A DNA stretch of 64,000 nt, from positions 1 to 64,000 of the forward strand of contig JAQVBE010000002.1 in assembly GCA_028690445.1 (NCBI GenBank). The letters run 5' to 3'. The position numbers and the translations under genes are program-made. Below, in pieces: positions 8,443 to 18,515 of the stretch. Every line of letters begins with the position of its first letter. Position 1 is the stretch's first letter. The notes beneath the pieces are model-generated. The model searched no databases. It was not told where the DNA came from and saw only the letters and a list, made by a program, of their open reading frames with translations. Source of the stretch: Aliarcobacter sp. (GTDB taxonomy: Bacteria > Campylobacterota > Campylobacteria > Campylobacterales > Arcobacteraceae).

Positions 8443-9350
8443 GAAATAATCTCATCTGCTATATCAAATCTATTTGCTGTCATTAGGTGAATTTTTGGAT
8501 GAAGTTTATTTAACTCTTTAAATAAGTCAGAGCTTAATTTCATTCCAACTTTATATTCTTCTTCTTCAGAAATATTGTGAGCAGATTCAAGAGCATCAAT
8601 CCAAAATTGTGGAACATGAATTCCTGGAACTTGAGCTGATAAAAATAGTGCAGTTCTCAGTTTTGTAACAGGAAATAATCCAAAAATCAATTGAGCTTTT
8701 TGTTTATCACCCTCAACACCTTCTTTTGAAATATTAAAAGATTCCAAAAGTTTTTTTGCATTATCTATATCAAAAATAGGTTGAGAAATTATTCCTAAAG
8801 TTCCGTTTTGAATTTTATTATGCATCTTTTTTTCTAAACTTGAAAAATTCTTTGCATAAGAGTTAATAACCGAAAATGGAAATATTTGTTTAGGTTCAAT
8901 TTTAAAAGGACGACCTGCAAAATCCATTCCATAGTTAAATGATTTTATAATTTTTAAAAGCATAATTGAATTTGATTCAAACACGCCTTTTGCATGTGGT
9001 TGATCACTCATTTTTGCAGGATCTCCAGTTAGTGCTAAAATAGCTCTTACATCAAAATCATTTGCTCCCATCAGGTCAGATTGAAGTGCAATTTTATTTC
9101 TATCTCTCATGCTCATAGTAGCAATTACTGGTTTTTTAAATTCCATTTGAAGTTTTAATGAAGCAAAAAGTGCATTATATTTTAGTTTTGCAAGTGGATT
9201 ATCTGTACATGAAAAACCATCAACTCTATCTTGTAATTTAAATTTTTTAATTCTTTCAATAATATTATGCATAGATGGTTCATGTTGAGGCGTTGTTTCA
9301 AGTGTTAAGTATTTATCTTCTTGAAGTTTTTGAATTAGTGTTTCAAACAT
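8439..9350 (-). CDS. metF: methylenetetrahydrofolate reductase family protein
   Basis: The 303-residue product matches the MetF TIM barrel: the N-terminal catalytic-region motif LTLETTPQ (in place of the common SFEFFPP), the FSCTDNP strand, the ILALTGDPAKM block typical of flavin-binding MetF proteins, and the C-terminal GIHVPQFW motif. It would reduce 5,10-methylene-THF to 5-methyl-THF for methionine synthesis. The N-terminal motif is divergent, so a MetF-like methyltransferase-partner protein is a possible alternative. It is the first gene of a two-gene leftward unit with ruvX, which it overlaps by four bases. Confidence 0.8.
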   Translation of the reverse strand: MFETLIQKLQEDKYLTLETTPQHEPSMHNIIERIKKFKLQDRVDGFSCTDNPLAKLKYNALFASLKLQMEFKKPVIATMSMRDRNKIALQSDLMGANDFDVRAILALTGDPAKMSDQPHAKGVFESNSIMLLKIIKSFNYGMDFAGRPFKIEPKQIFPFSVINSYAKNFSSLEKKMHNKIQNGTLGIISQPIFDIDNAKKLLESFNISKEGVEGDKQKAQLIFGLFPVTKLRTALFLSAQVPGIHVPQFWIDALESAHNISEEEEYKVGMKLSSDLFKELNKLHPKIHLMTANRFDIADEIIS

Positions 9351-9389
9351 TGGATAAACAATCCTTTAGTATATTTAGTTTTATTTGGC

Positions 9390-9395
9390 TAAAAT
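9390..9395 (+). promoter_or_regulatory. -10 element of serB
   Basis: TTTGGCTAAAAT ends in the hexamer TAAAAT about 34 bases before the serB start. The same GCTAAAAT form is found before pyrB, as expected for epsilonproteobacterial promoters that have a strong -10 and a weak -35. Confidence 0.45.
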
Positions 9396-9429
9396 TATAC
9401 CCTTTAAAGAATAAAACTAGGGAAAATTA

Positions 9430-10053
9430 ATGAAATTAGCTGTTTTTGATTTTGATTCAACACTTATGGATGGAGAGACTATTGACTTTCTAGCAGAAGA
9501 GTTGGGTATTGGTGAACAAGTTACAAAAATTACAGAAGAAGCGATGAGTGGAAGATTAGATTTTTTCGAATCTTTAACTACAAGAGTTGCACTTTTAAAA
9601 GGAATGGATTACCAAAGAGTTGTTGATATTTGCTCAAATCTTCCTTTAATGCCAGGAGCTATGGAATTAGTTCCAGCTTTACAAAAAATGGGTTATAAAG
9701 TAGTTTGTTTTTCAGGTGGTTTTAGAATTGGTACAACTCCAGCCAAAGAAAAATTAGGTTTAGATGCTGATTTCTCAAATGTTTTACATGAAAAAGATGG
9801 AAAATTAACAGGTCTTATTGGTGGAGATATGATGTTTGGATACTCTAAAGGTGATATGCTTCAAAGAATTCAAGGTTTAATGGGAATTACAAGAGCTGAT
9901 ACTTTAGTTTGTGGTGATGGTGCAAATGACTTATCTATGTTTGTTCACGCTGATACAAGAGTTGCTTTTTGTGCAAGAGAAGTTTTGAAAAAAGAAGCAA
10001 ATATTGTTATTGATACAAAAGATTTAACTAAAATTTTAGATTATATTAAATAG
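9430..10053 (+). CDS. serB: phosphoserine phosphatase
   Basis: This 207-residue HAD-superfamily phosphatase carries all SerB motifs: motif I FDFDSTLMDGE (nucleophile Asp in DxD), motif II VVCFSGGFRIGT, a conserved Lys near the end of SKGDML, and motif III VCGDGANDLSMF. The cap region (ETIDFLAEELGIGEQV.. ITEEAMSGRLDF) is typical of SerB. It would hydrolyse phosphoserine in the last step of serine synthesis. It is a single-gene unit with its own -10 element, and the ribosome-binding site is TAGGGAAAA. It lacks the N-terminal ACT-like extension of longer SerB forms, as is usual in this phylum. Confidence 0.95.
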   Translation: MKLAVFDFDSTLMDGETIDFLAEELGIGEQVTKITEEAMSGRLDFFESLTTRVALLKGMDYQRVVDICSNLPLMPGAMELVPALQKMGYKVVCFSGGFRIGTTPAKEKLGLDADFSNVLHEKDGKLTGLIGGDMMFGYSKGDMLQRIQGLMGITRADTLVCGDGANDLSMFVHADTRVAFCAREVLKKEANIVIDTKDLTKILDYIK

Positions 10054-10137
10054 GCTTTATTCTTAAAGCCCTTTAGAGTTTGCTTCTTTAGATGAAATTT
10101 ATTTTTATCGTTAAAAGAAGTTAAAAGTGAATAGGTC

Positions 10138-10164
10138 CCTTTAAAAATGGGACATTTTTAAAGG
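10138..10164 (+). promoter_or_regulatory. RBS-sequestering leader hairpin of tal, with an alternative fold
   Basis: CCTTTAAAAAT (10138-10148), loop GGGAC, then ATTTTTAAAGG (10154-10164) form a perfect 11-bp stem that includes the AAAGG ribosome-binding site of tal (ATG at 10172). A second, mutually exclusive pairing GTCCC (10135-10139) with GGGAC (10149-10153) would disrupt this stem and could free the site. This fits a translational switch or thermosensor, but only the pairing potential is seen. Confidence 0.5.
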
Positions 10165-10171
10165 AATAACA

Positions 10172-11164
10172 ATGAGTTTAAAAGAAGATATTAATTTCTC
10201 TTTATGGTGTGATTTTATTGAAAGAGATTTTTTAGAAACAAGATTTAAAGAGATTATCAAAAAAAATATTATTCAAGGTGCTACTTCAAATCCTGCGATA
10301 TTTGAATCATCAATTACAAATTCTCTTGCTTACAAGCAACAACTTGATATGTTGCAAGCAAATAATGCCAAAACTATTTATGAAGAGTTAGCCTTAACAG
10401 ATATTAAAAGAGCAGCTTTTTTATTAAATGATTTACATAAAAATGATGCAGATGATGGATTTATTTCTATTGAAGTTGACCCACTTTTGTGTGATAATGC
10501 AGCAGGTACAATTGAAGAAGGAGTTAGACTTTATTCGATGATAAATTCTGATAATGTAATGATAAAAGTTCCAGCAACTGACGCTGGATATATTGCAATG
10601 AGAGAATTAACATCAAAAGGAATAAATGTAAATGCTACACTTATTTTTTCCTCAGAACAAGCTATTAAATGTACACAAGCTTTAGATGAGGGAATTAAAG
10701 ATTCAAATAAAGATATAAAAGCTGTTGTTTCTGTATTTGTGTCAAGATTTGATAGATTAACTGATAATGATTTCAAACTAAAAGGTTTAGAAACTTCAAA
10801 ATTAGGAATCATAAATGCGACAAAATGTTACCATGAAATTAATAAATTTGGGAATCCAAACATTAGAACTCTTTTTGCTTCAACAGGTGTAAAAGGTGAT
10901 GAGTTAAGTCCTAGTTATTATGTTGATAATTTAATTTTTCCAAATTCAATAAATACAGCACCACTTGCTACAATTGAAGATTGGGTTAAAGATGGTTCTA
11001 AAAATCCAGCATCTATTATGAGTGAAAGTGCATGTGACAAATATTTAGAAACTTTAAAATCAAAAGGTATTAAAATTGATGACATTTGTTCAAAGCTTTT
11101 AAATGATGGAATTGAAGCTTTTAAAGTTTCATTTAAAGATTTACTTTCAAAGCTAATTCACTAA
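10172..11164 (+). CDS. tal: transaldolase
   Basis: The 330-residue protein matches bacterial transaldolase of the longer type found in Campylobacterota: ATSNPAIFESSI near residue 39, FISIEVDPLLCDNAAGTIEEG, the Schiff-base lysine in NVMIKVPATDAGY, INVNATLIFSSEQA, and VSVFVSRFDR. It interconverts sugar phosphates in the non-oxidative pentose phosphate pathway in the cytoplasm. The ribosome-binding site AAAGG lies inside a leader hairpin, and a 12-bp inverted repeat follows the stop. Assignment is secure. Confidence 0.93.
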   Translation: MSLKEDINFSLWCDFIERDFLETRFKEIIKKNIIQGATSNPAIFESSITNSLAYKQQLDMLQANNAKTIYEELALTDIKRAAFLLNDLHKNDADDGFISIEVDPLLCDNAAGTIEEGVRLYSMINSDNVMIKVPATDAGYIAMRELTSKGINVNATLIFSSEQAIKCTQALDEGIKDSNKDIKAVVSVFVSRFDRLTDNDFKLKGLETSKLGIINATKCYHEINKFGNPNIRTLFASTGVKGDELSPSYYVDNLIFPNSINTAPLATIEDWVKDGSKNPASIMSESACDKYLETLKSKGIKIDDICSKLLNDGIEAFKVSFKDLLSKLIH

Positions 11165-11165
11165 G

Positions 11166-11192
11166 AATTATTTAGATAAAATCTAAATAATT
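11166..11192. terminator. 12-bp inverted repeat after tal
   Basis: AATTATTTAGAT (11166-11177) pairs perfectly with ATCTAAATAATT (11181-11192) around an AAA loop, starting two bases after the tal stop. No T-run follows, so termination is likely but could be weak. Confidence 0.45.
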
Positions 11193-11222
11193 AAATAAAA
11201 TATATTAAAAGGCAGATTAAAA

Positions 11223-12584
11223 ATGAATAATTGGAATCCTAGCAGCTGGAGAGATTTCCCTATAAAGCAACAACCTACTTATAATGATTTAGAAAAATTA
11301 AAAAAAGTAGAGAATGAACTAGCTTCTTATCCTCCTTTAATTTTTGCAGGAGAAGCATTAAACTTAAGAAAACAATTAGCCGATGTAGTAAATGGAAAAG
11401 CATTTTTACTTCAAGGTGGAGATTGTGCTGAATCTTTTTCTTCTTTTAATGCACCAAATATAAAAGATTTATTTAAAGTAATGATGCAAATGGCAGTAGT
11501 TTTAACATTTTCAGGTGGTTGTCCTGTTGTAAAAGTTGGACGAGTTGCTGGTCAATTTGCAAAACCAAGAAGTGCTGATTTTGAAGAAATAGATGGAATA
11601 TCATTACCTTCATATAGAGGTGATATTATAAATGATATGGAATTTACAGAAAAAGCAAGAAACCCAAGAGCTAAAAAATTATTAAAAGCGTACAATCAAA
11701 GTGCTGCAACGATGAATCTTTTAAGAGCATTTTCAAGAGGTGGAATGGCTGATTTAAATCAGGTTCATTTATGGAATTTAGACTTTGTAAAAGATAACTA
11801 TTTGGGTGCAAAATATGAAGAACTTGCAAATAAAATCTCTGAGAGTTTAACATTTATGAAAGCTTGTGGAATTACAAGTGAAAATACTCCACAACTAAAT
11901 CAAACAACTTTGTTTACTTCTCATGAAGCGTTGTTATTAAACTATGAACAAGCGCTAACAAGAAGAGATTCAATAACTGGTGATTGGTTCAATTGTGCTG
12001 CTCATATGTTATGGATTGGAGATAGAACAAGAGATTTAAGGGATGCTCATATTGAGTATTTTAGAGGAATAAACAATCCAATTGGATGTAAAGTTGGTCC
12101 TTCTATGAAAGAAGATGAATTAATTCAATTAATCGATGCATTAAATCCAAATAATGAAGCTGGAAGATTAAACCTAATTGTAAGAATGGGTGCAAACAAA
12201 GTTGGTGATTTCTTCCCTAAATTATTACAAAAAGTAAAATCTGAGGGTAAAAATGTATTATGGTCATGTGATCCAATGCATGGAAATACAATCAAAGCTG
12301 ATAATGGTTATAAAACTAGAGATTTTGAAGCAATTTTAAGTGAAGTAAAACAATTTTTCCAAATTCATAATGCAGAAGGTACTTATGCTGGTGGAATTCA
12401 TCTTGAAATGACAGGACAAAATGTAACAGAGTGTACAGGAAGTGCATCTTCAGCAGTTACTCAAGAGAGTTTATCAAATAGATACCATACTCAATGCGAC
12501 CCAAGATTAAATGCTGATCAAGCTTTGGAATTATCATTTATGATAGCAAACACTTTAAAGGAAGCTAGAAAAGATTTAAACTAA
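11223..12584 (+). CDS. aroF: type II 3-deoxy-7-phosphoheptulonate (DAHP) synthase
   Basis: The 453-residue protein is a class II (plant/mycobacterial type) DAHP synthase. Visible signatures are the N-terminal [15 protein letters not shown] block, [11 protein letters not shown] with the metal-binding Cys, [41 protein letters not shown], and [17 protein letters not shown]. It condenses phosphoenolpyruvate with erythrose 4-phosphate, the first step of the shikimate pathway. Erythrose 4-phosphate is a transaldolase substrate, and tal lies just upstream. The stop overlaps the start of the tsx-like gene (TAATG), so the two are co-translated despite unrelated roles. The gene is called aroF or aroG in different species; the symbol is a naming choice. 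Confidence 0.95.
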   Translation: MNNWNPSSWRDFPIKQQPTYNDLEKLKKVENELASYPPLIFAGEALNLRKQLADVVNGKAFLLQGGDCAESFSSFNAPNIKDLFKVMMQMAVVLTFSGGCPVVKVGRVAGQFAKPRSADFEEIDGISLPSYRGDIINDMEFTEKARNPRAKKLLKAYNQSAATMNLLRAFSRGGMADLNQVHLWNLDFVKDNYLGAKYEELANKISESLTFMKACGITSENTPQLNQTTLFTSHEALLLNYEQALTRRDSITGDWFNCAAHMLWIGDRTRDLRDAHIEYFRGINNPIGCKVGPSMKEDELIQLIDALNPNNEAGRLNLIVRMGANKVGDFFPKLLQKVKSEGKNVLWSCDPMHGNTIKADNGYKTRDFEAILSEVKQFFQIHNAEGTYAGGIHLEMTGQNVTECTGSASSAVTQESLSNRYHTQCDPRLNADQALELSFMIANTLKEARKDLN

Positions 12585-13426
12585 TGAGAAAATTAGCTTT
12601 AAATCTTTTTGTTTTAATTTTCATAATAAGCGGAATTAATATCTTTGCGAAAGATATTAGCTCAGTAACAAATTCAAATTGGGAAACATTACATTTATAT
12701 CATGGTGAAAATCAAAGAGGTGGACCATTTGCTTTTGATGATACTTATGTAGAGTTTGAATTTGGTGGAAGATATGAATGGCTTGATTTATATGGATATG
12801 TGGATTTTATTGATGCACTAAATAGTTCAAGTAGTGATAAACATGGACAAAATAACTTCTTTGTGGATATTGAGCCTAGAATTTCTATAGATTATTTATT
12901 GGATAAAGATTTATCTTATGGAGCTTTACAAGAGCTATTTTTTGCTTTTGATATATATTATGCAGATGAACCAAATGGAAATGGCTTAAAAATAGTTTGG
13001 ATGGGTTTAGGAAGTGATATTGATATTCCATGGTTAGGTAAAAGTGGAGTAAATCTTTATACTAGATATGTTGAAGAAAATTATGGTGCAAGTAATGAAA
13101 ATAGTTTTGATGGATATGTTGCCCATATAAATTGGTTTAAACCAATTTACAATTTCACGCAAAATAGATTTATTTCTTTTCAAGGTTATATAGATTACGA
13201 ATTTGGAAGTGATTTAGATAATAATAGTTTCGAAAGAACTTATAGAACAAGCGACTCTTTACAATCATATTTAGGTTTATGGTTACATGATAAAAAGTGG
13301 GTAGTTGGATACGGTCTAAAAGCTTATAAAAACATGACACAATGGAAAGATGGCGAAGTTTTAAATAATAGAGAAACCGATACAACAGGTTTTGCACACT
13401 ACTTTAATGTGGGTTATAAGTTTTAG
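12584..13426 (+). CDS. tsx: Tsx/OmpK-family nucleoside-specific outer-membrane channel
   Basis: The 280 residues begin with a signal peptide ([22 protein letters not shown]) and then show Tsx-type beta-barrel features: the early SNWETLHLYHGEN segment, FGGRYEWLDLYGYVDFIDAL, alternating aromatic strands, and a C-terminal strand ending in phenylalanine (YFNVGYKF), the outer-membrane assembly signal. Tsx-family channels pass nucleosides across the outer membrane. The start overlaps the preceding stop by TAATG. Substrate specificity is inferred from the family only. Confidence 0.85.
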   Translation: MRKLALNLFVLIFIISGINIFAKDISSVTNSNWETLHLYHGENQRGGPFAFDDTYVEFEFGGRYEWLDLYGYVDFIDALNSSSSDKHGQNNFFVDIEPRISIDYLLDKDLSYGALQELFFAFDIYYADEPNGNGLKIVWMGLGSDIDIPWLGKSGVNLYTRYVEENYGASNENSFDGYVAHINWFKPIYNFTQNRFISFQGYIDYEFGSDLDNNSFERTYRTSDSLQSYLGLWLHDKKWVVGYGLKAYKNMTQWKDGEVLNNRETDTTGFAHYFNVGYKF

Positions 13427-13446
13427 AGTAGAAATTTTCTACTCTA
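13424..13446. terminator. bidirectional terminator between tsx and the ArsC-like gene
   Basis: TAGAGTAGAAA (13424-13434) pairs with TTTCTACTCTA (13436-13446), followed by TTTT. It sits in the 17-base gap between convergent genes and can serve both transcripts. Confidence 0.65.
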
Positions 13447-13788
13447 TTTTAGAAAAGTATTTTTATAAAGCTCTTCATTCCAAGCAACTACTAATTTATC
13501 ATCAAACTCAATAACAGGTCTTTTAAATAAAAGAGGTTCTTTACAAAGCCACTCATATTTTCCATTTGAATCAAGATTTAATTCTTTTAAATTTAGAGTT
13601 TTATATTTTGTACCTTTATTATTAAAAAGCACATTTATATCAGCTTTTGTAGTCCAAGATTTAATCTTTTGGGCACTTGGAGTCTCTTTTTTGAAATCAA
13701 AAAATTCAACTTCTATGTTATTATCTTTAAAAAATTTTAAAGCGTTTCTAACACTTCCACAAGTTTTTATTCCGTAAACAGTTATCAT
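13444..13788 (-). CDS. ArsC/Spx-like (YffB-type) thioredoxin-fold protein
   Basis: The 114-residue protein has the ArsC-family pattern: an N-terminal strand then CGSV (redox Cys in KTCGSVRNALKFF), the DFKKETPS strand, LFNNKGTKYKTL, and EPLLFKRPVIEFDDKLVVAWNE with the conserved RPV. These proteins are arsenate reductase-like or Spx/YffB-like; the second ArsC catalytic cysteine is not evident, so genuine arsenate reduction is uncertain. It is the last gene of a tgt-gatC-arsC-like leftward unit, three bases after gatC. Confidence 0.85.
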   Translation of the reverse strand: MITVYGIKTCGSVRNALKFFKDNNIEVEFFDFKKETPSAQKIKSWTTKADINVLFNNKGTKYKTLNLKELNLDSNGKYEWLCKEPLLFKRPVIEFDDKLVVAWNEELYKNTFLK

Positions 13789-13791
13789 TTT

Positions 13792-14082
13792 TTACTCAAT
13801 AATTTTTGGAACGATAAAATAACCATCTTCAGATTTTGGAGCATGTTTTAAAATATGTGCTGATAACTCTAAATCTTGATTTGAAATATCTTCTCTAAGT
13901 GGTGTTCCACCTTCAATCGTACTAAATGTAGCTTCAATTCCTGAAACATCGATTTCATTTAGATTTTCAACAAAGTTTATAATATCACCTAATTCTGATT
14001 TTAATTTCTCTTTTCTTGAATCATCAATTTCTAAACTTGAAAGTTTTGCTAATTTTGCTATTAAGTTATCATCAACAGTCAT
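13792..14082 (-). CDS. gatC: glutamyl/aspartyl-tRNA amidotransferase subunit C
   Basis: The 96 residues match GatC in length and motifs: IAKLAKLSSLEIDD at the N terminus, FVENLNEIDVSGIEATFS, PLREDI, and the C-terminal HAPKSEDGYFIVPKIIE. GatC supports the GatCAB complex that converts misacylated Glu-tRNA(Gln)/Asp-tRNA(Asn). The gatA and gatB genes are not in this window. It lies between tgt and an ArsC-like gene on the same strand. Confidence 0.93.
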   Translation of the reverse strand: MTVDDNLIAKLAKLSSLEIDDSRKEKLKSELGDIINFVENLNEIDVSGIEATFSTIEGGTPLREDISNQDLELSAHILKHAPKSEDGYFIVPKIIE

Positions 14083-14130
14083 AATAAATTGTCCTTATTT
14101 TTTGTATTTTTAATTCTAGCCAAAAAGAGT

Positions 14131-15291
<1,161 letters not shown>

Positions 15292-15354
15292 CTAAAGTAA
15301 GATTATAGCTCTTAATTGATACAGTTTTAAAATCTACAATTAATTTTTTTAAGC

Positions 15355-15360
15355 TATAAT
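15355..15360 (+). promoter_or_regulatory. -10 element placing transcription start at the TrkA-like start codon
   Basis: TATAAT lies seven bases before the ATG at 15368. There is no Shine-Dalgarno sequence between them. The transcript would start at or beside the A of ATG, so the mRNA is likely leaderless. Confidence 0.5.
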
Positions 15361-15367
15361 CACGCCT

Positions 15368-16795
15368 ATGAAAAAAATATTAATTATACTAGATGGTATT
15401 GTTGCAAAAAAATTAATGCAAAGAATTATTGAAGCAAATACAGGTGACAATAGTTACGATGTGATTTACATGAGCGACTTAATTTTGCCTGTTCAAAAAC
15501 CTTCAAACTTCACATTTTATAAGTTTGACCCAACTTCAAAATCAAAACTTGCTATGGTTTTAGATAAAGATATTCATACAGAAGTTTTAATTGCTCTTAA
15601 TTCAAAAGATGAAATGTTAAATGTTATAAAAAATATTAGAGAGCATACGAAAAATCTTCAAATGACAGTTTTAGATTATTGGGGAATGAAAATAAATGAT
15701 CCTTTAGTTCGTATTTATAAAGGAATTGAAGTTCTAGCAAATGGAATGGTTGAAAAACTTCCAAATGTTCCTGTTTTAGCTCAAAATATTGGATTAAGAC
15801 AGGGTGAAATTATGGAAATTAGAATTCCATTTGGAAGTTCTTATGCTTATAGATATATAGGTTCAATTGAGCAAAAAGAGTGGAAAATTTTTGGACTTTA
15901 TAGAAACCAAAAAATGATTACCATAAAACCATCTTTAGTTTTAAAACCAAATGATGTAATTTTAGTTATTGGAAAACCAGAAGTTTTAATGCAAGTTTAC
16001 AATGTAATTGGGAAAACTCAAGGTCAATTCCCTATGCCATTTGGAAGAAATATTTATTTATATTTAGATTTATATTTACAAAATGATGCAAGCGTAAAAA
16101 AAGCAATTGATGAAGCAAAATATCTAAATCAAAAACTAAAAAATAATTTGTTAATTGTAAGGATTACAAGACCAACAACAGTTCAAATTATGGATTATAT
16201 AAAAGAAGAGTTAAAACATTTTCCTTCAATTATTTTATTAATTGATTATGGAAATAAAGGTTTTAATAGAATCGTAAAAGAAGATTTTAGAAAAAATAAT
16301 ATTGGTATGATTATGTTAACTCCTGAAATGTTTAAAAATAAGGAAAATATTCAAAGTGTATTAGATTTAAAAATTCCAATTTTTAAATTTGGGAAAGAAA
16401 ATTTAAAAGCTGTAAAACGAACAGTAATTATTTTAAATGATACAAATTCTTATGAACAAATATCTCCAATTGTATTTGATATTTCAAGCCAATTAAAAAT
16501 AAAAACTAAAATATTTGATTTAGATCCAGTTGGTGATAAAGAAGGAAAAACAAACCTTTTAGACCACTTTGAAAATTTGGCAAAAATTTTTAATGAAAAA
16601 ATAGAAATTGTAACAAGTGGGCAAAATCCAATAAGAGAACTTAAAAAGCAAAAAGATATGCTACAGCTTTTACCACTAAAAGAAAAAATGTTCAAAAAGA
16701 GATTTTTCTTTAAGTTTTTATATACAAACAGTGATTTTATAGCATTTGATTTAAATAAATATAATCAATTATTAATTCCAATAGTTGAAGAATAA
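15368..16795 (+). CDS. TrkA-like nucleotide-binding/TrkA-C domain protein
   Basis: The 475-residue soluble protein begins with a Rossmann-like strand (KKILIILDGIVAKKLMQRII). A TrkA-C-type beta-rich module follows near residues 140-210 (GLRQGEIMEIRIPFGSSYAY and SLVLKPNDVILVIGKPEVL), then a second alpha/beta region with NNLLIVRITRPTTVQIMDY. It resembles conserved Campylobacterota proteins described as potassium-channel regulators; no membrane segment is present, so it would act as a cytoplasmic regulatory subunit. The ligand is unknown. It heads a rightward unit with the aminotransferase, a small protein and murC, with a 15-base gap to the next gene. Confidence 0.75.
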   Translation: MKKILIILDGIVAKKLMQRIIEANTGDNSYDVIYMSDLILPVQKPSNFTFYKFDPTSKSKLAMVLDKDIHTEVLIALNSKDEMLNVIKNIREHTKNLQMTVLDYWGMKINDPLVRIYKGIEVLANGMVEKLPNVPVLAQNIGLRQGEIMEIRIPFGSSYAYRYIGSIEQKEWKIFGLYRNQKMITIKPSLVLKPNDVILVIGKPEVLMQVYNVIGKTQGQFPMPFGRNIYLYLDLYLQNDASVKKAIDEAKYLNQKLKNNLLIVRITRPTTVQIMDYIKEELKHFPSIILLIDYGNKGFNRIVKEDFRKNNIGMIMLTPEMFKNKENIQSVLDLKIPIFKFGKENLKAVKRTVIILNDTNSYEQISPIVFDISSQLKIKTKIFDLDPVGDKEGKTNLLDHFENLAKIFNEKIEIVTSGQNPIRELKKQKDMLQLLPLKEKMFKKRFFFKFLYTNSDFIAFDLNKYNQLLIPIVEE

Positions 16796-16810
16796 AAGGA
16801 AATAGATTTT

Positions 16811-17941
16811 ATGAATTTTGAAAAATATCCATTTGAAAAATTAAATGAGTTATTAGAAGGGATTATCCCAAATGAAAAATATGAATTATCAGCTTTAACA
16901 ATTGGTGAACCAAAATTTGAAACACCAGCTTTTATTCAAGATAAATTAAAAGAGACGAGTGCAAGTTTACGAAAATATCCCTCAACAATTGGTGAACCAT
17001 TTTTAAGAGAATCAATGATAAATTTTGTAAAAACAAGATTTAATGTAAATTTAGAAATGAATCAAATTGTGCCATCATTTGGAACAAGAGAAGTTTTATT
17101 TAATTTTCCACAATTTGCTCTATTTGATAAAAAAGATCCAGTTATGGCATTTACAAATCCTTTTTATCAAATTTATGAAGGTGCTGCGATTGCTTCAAGA
17201 GCTGAGGTTATTCACATTGATTTAACAAAAGAGAATAATTTTAAAGCAACACTTAGTGATGAAGATTTAAAAAGATGTGATTTAGTAATTTTAAATTTCC
17301 CAAATAATCCGACATCAGCTTCGATGAGTAAAGCAGATTTAGGTGAATGGGTTAAAAAAGCTTTAGAGTTCGATTTTATTTTAGTAAATGATGAGTGTTA
17401 TTCTGAAATTTATTTTGACGAAGCTACAAAACCAGCTTCACTTTTAGAAGCTTCAATTTTTGTTGGAAATGATAGTTTTGAAAATGTATTAGTAATGAAT
17501 TCTATTTCAAAAAGAAGTTCAGCTCCTGGTTTACGAAGTGGATTTATTGCTGGAGATGCAAAAATTTTAGAAAAGTATTTACAATATAGAACTTATGTTG
17601 GATGTGCAAGTCCCGTTCCTCTTCAAGAAGCAGCAGCCGTTGCTTGGAATGACCAAGAACATGTGGCAGGTTTTAGAAAAATTTACAAAAAGAACTTTGA
17701 AATTGCAAATGAACTTTTAGGAACACCAATTCCAGAAGCAACTTTTTATATATGGTTAGAAGTTGAAAATGAATTAGAATTTACAAAAAACTTATATAAA
17801 GAAAAAAATATCAAAGTACTTCCTGGAAGTTTTTTAGGAAGAAATGGTTTAGGAAAAGGATATATTAGAATTGCACTTGTTGAAAATGAAGAAAAAACAA
17901 GAGAAGTTCTTACAAGATTAAAGGATTTTATAAATGGATAA
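16811..17941 (+). CDS. dapC: class I/II PLP aminotransferase, probable succinyldiaminopimelate transaminase
   Basis: The 376 residues form a fold-type I aminotransferase: SALTIGEPKFETP, PSFGTREVLFNF, NFPNNPTSASMS, the DECYSEIYF motif with the PLP-contacting Asp and Tyr, the PLP lysine in SISKRSSAPGLRSGF, and a final RIALVENEEK arginine region. Its neighbourhood next to murC matches the peptidoglycan/lysine context of the Helicobacter-Campylobacter homologue, which supports N-succinyl-diaminopimelate transamination. Another amino acid substrate remains possible. It overlaps the next gene by eight bases. Confidence 0.75.
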   Translation: MNFEKYPFEKLNELLEGIIPNEKYELSALTIGEPKFETPAFIQDKLKETSASLRKYPSTIGEPFLRESMINFVKTRFNVNLEMNQIVPSFGTREVLFNFPQFALFDKKDPVMAFTNPFYQIYEGAAIASRAEVIHIDLTKENNFKATLSDEDLKRCDLVILNFPNNPTSASMSKADLGEWVKKALEFDFILVNDECYSEIYFDEATKPASLLEASIFVGNDSFENVLVMNSISKRSSAPGLRSGFIAGDAKILEKYLQYRTYVGCASPVPLQEAAAVAWNDQEHVAGFRKIYKKNFEIANELLGTPIPEATFYIWLEVENELEFTKNLYKEKNIKVLPGSFLGRNGLGKGYIRIALVENEEKTREVLTRLKDFING

Positions 17942-18515
17942 AGAAGCATTATTTCAAGCAAGAACAAACCCTGATTTTTTAAAATATTTAGAAGAAGCAA
18001 GGGTTAATTCAATGAAAGCTGAAGATATAGGTTTAATGTATGAAACATTAGATTCTATGTTAGTTTTAGATTTAGATGAAGAGAATGTAAATAAATTATA
18101 TGAGCAAATTCTAAAAACATCATTTGCAAATGTTGAAAAAATATTAGAAAATCACGAAAAATTAAGCCTTGAAGGTGATAATTTACTTTATGTAAGAGCC
18201 TTATATGAACATGCAATTGAAAAATGGTCTTATGATAATTTTGATGGTGCGAAAGAGTTGATTTTTGTAATAGCAAATATTATAAATGATGAAACTTTGG
18301 AAAAAGCTTTAAATATTTTGATTATATTTTTAGTTTCAAAAATTCAATTGGATGATTTTTATGATACAAGAGTTGATTTAGAAGCTGATGTTGAAGATGA
18401 GAAATATGGATATTTTATTATGAATTTTAGGTTTGATAATCAAAAATTTTTAGAAGAAAATAAAAATATTCTAGAAAAAGAGTATAAAAATTTAAAACAT
18501 TTATTAGGAAATTAA
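17934..18515 (+). CDS. conserved Campylobacterota protein of unknown function, murC neighbour
   Basis: The 193-residue product is acidic and mainly helical, without a signal peptide or membrane segment. It begins inside the 3' end of the aminotransferase gene and ends immediately before the murC start. The same position, between the aminotransferase and murC, is occupied by a small unknown protein in Helicobacter. A C-terminal half with many Asp/Glu residues (DLEADVEDEKYG) is the main feature. No function can be assigned. Confidence 0.8.
   Translation: MDKEALFQARTNPDFLKYLEEARVNSMKAEDIGLMYETLDSMLVLDLDEENVNKLYEQILKTSFANVEKILENHEKLSLEGDNLLYVRALYEHAIEKWSYDNFDGAKELIFVIANIINDETLEKALNILIIFLVSKIQLDDFYDTRVDLEADVEDEKYGYFIMNFRFDNQKFLEENKNILEKEYKNLKHLLGN

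Noticed and set aside
10531..10812. 93-codon minus-strand open frame inside tal
   Set aside because: It is a shadow of the well-supported transaldolase gene.
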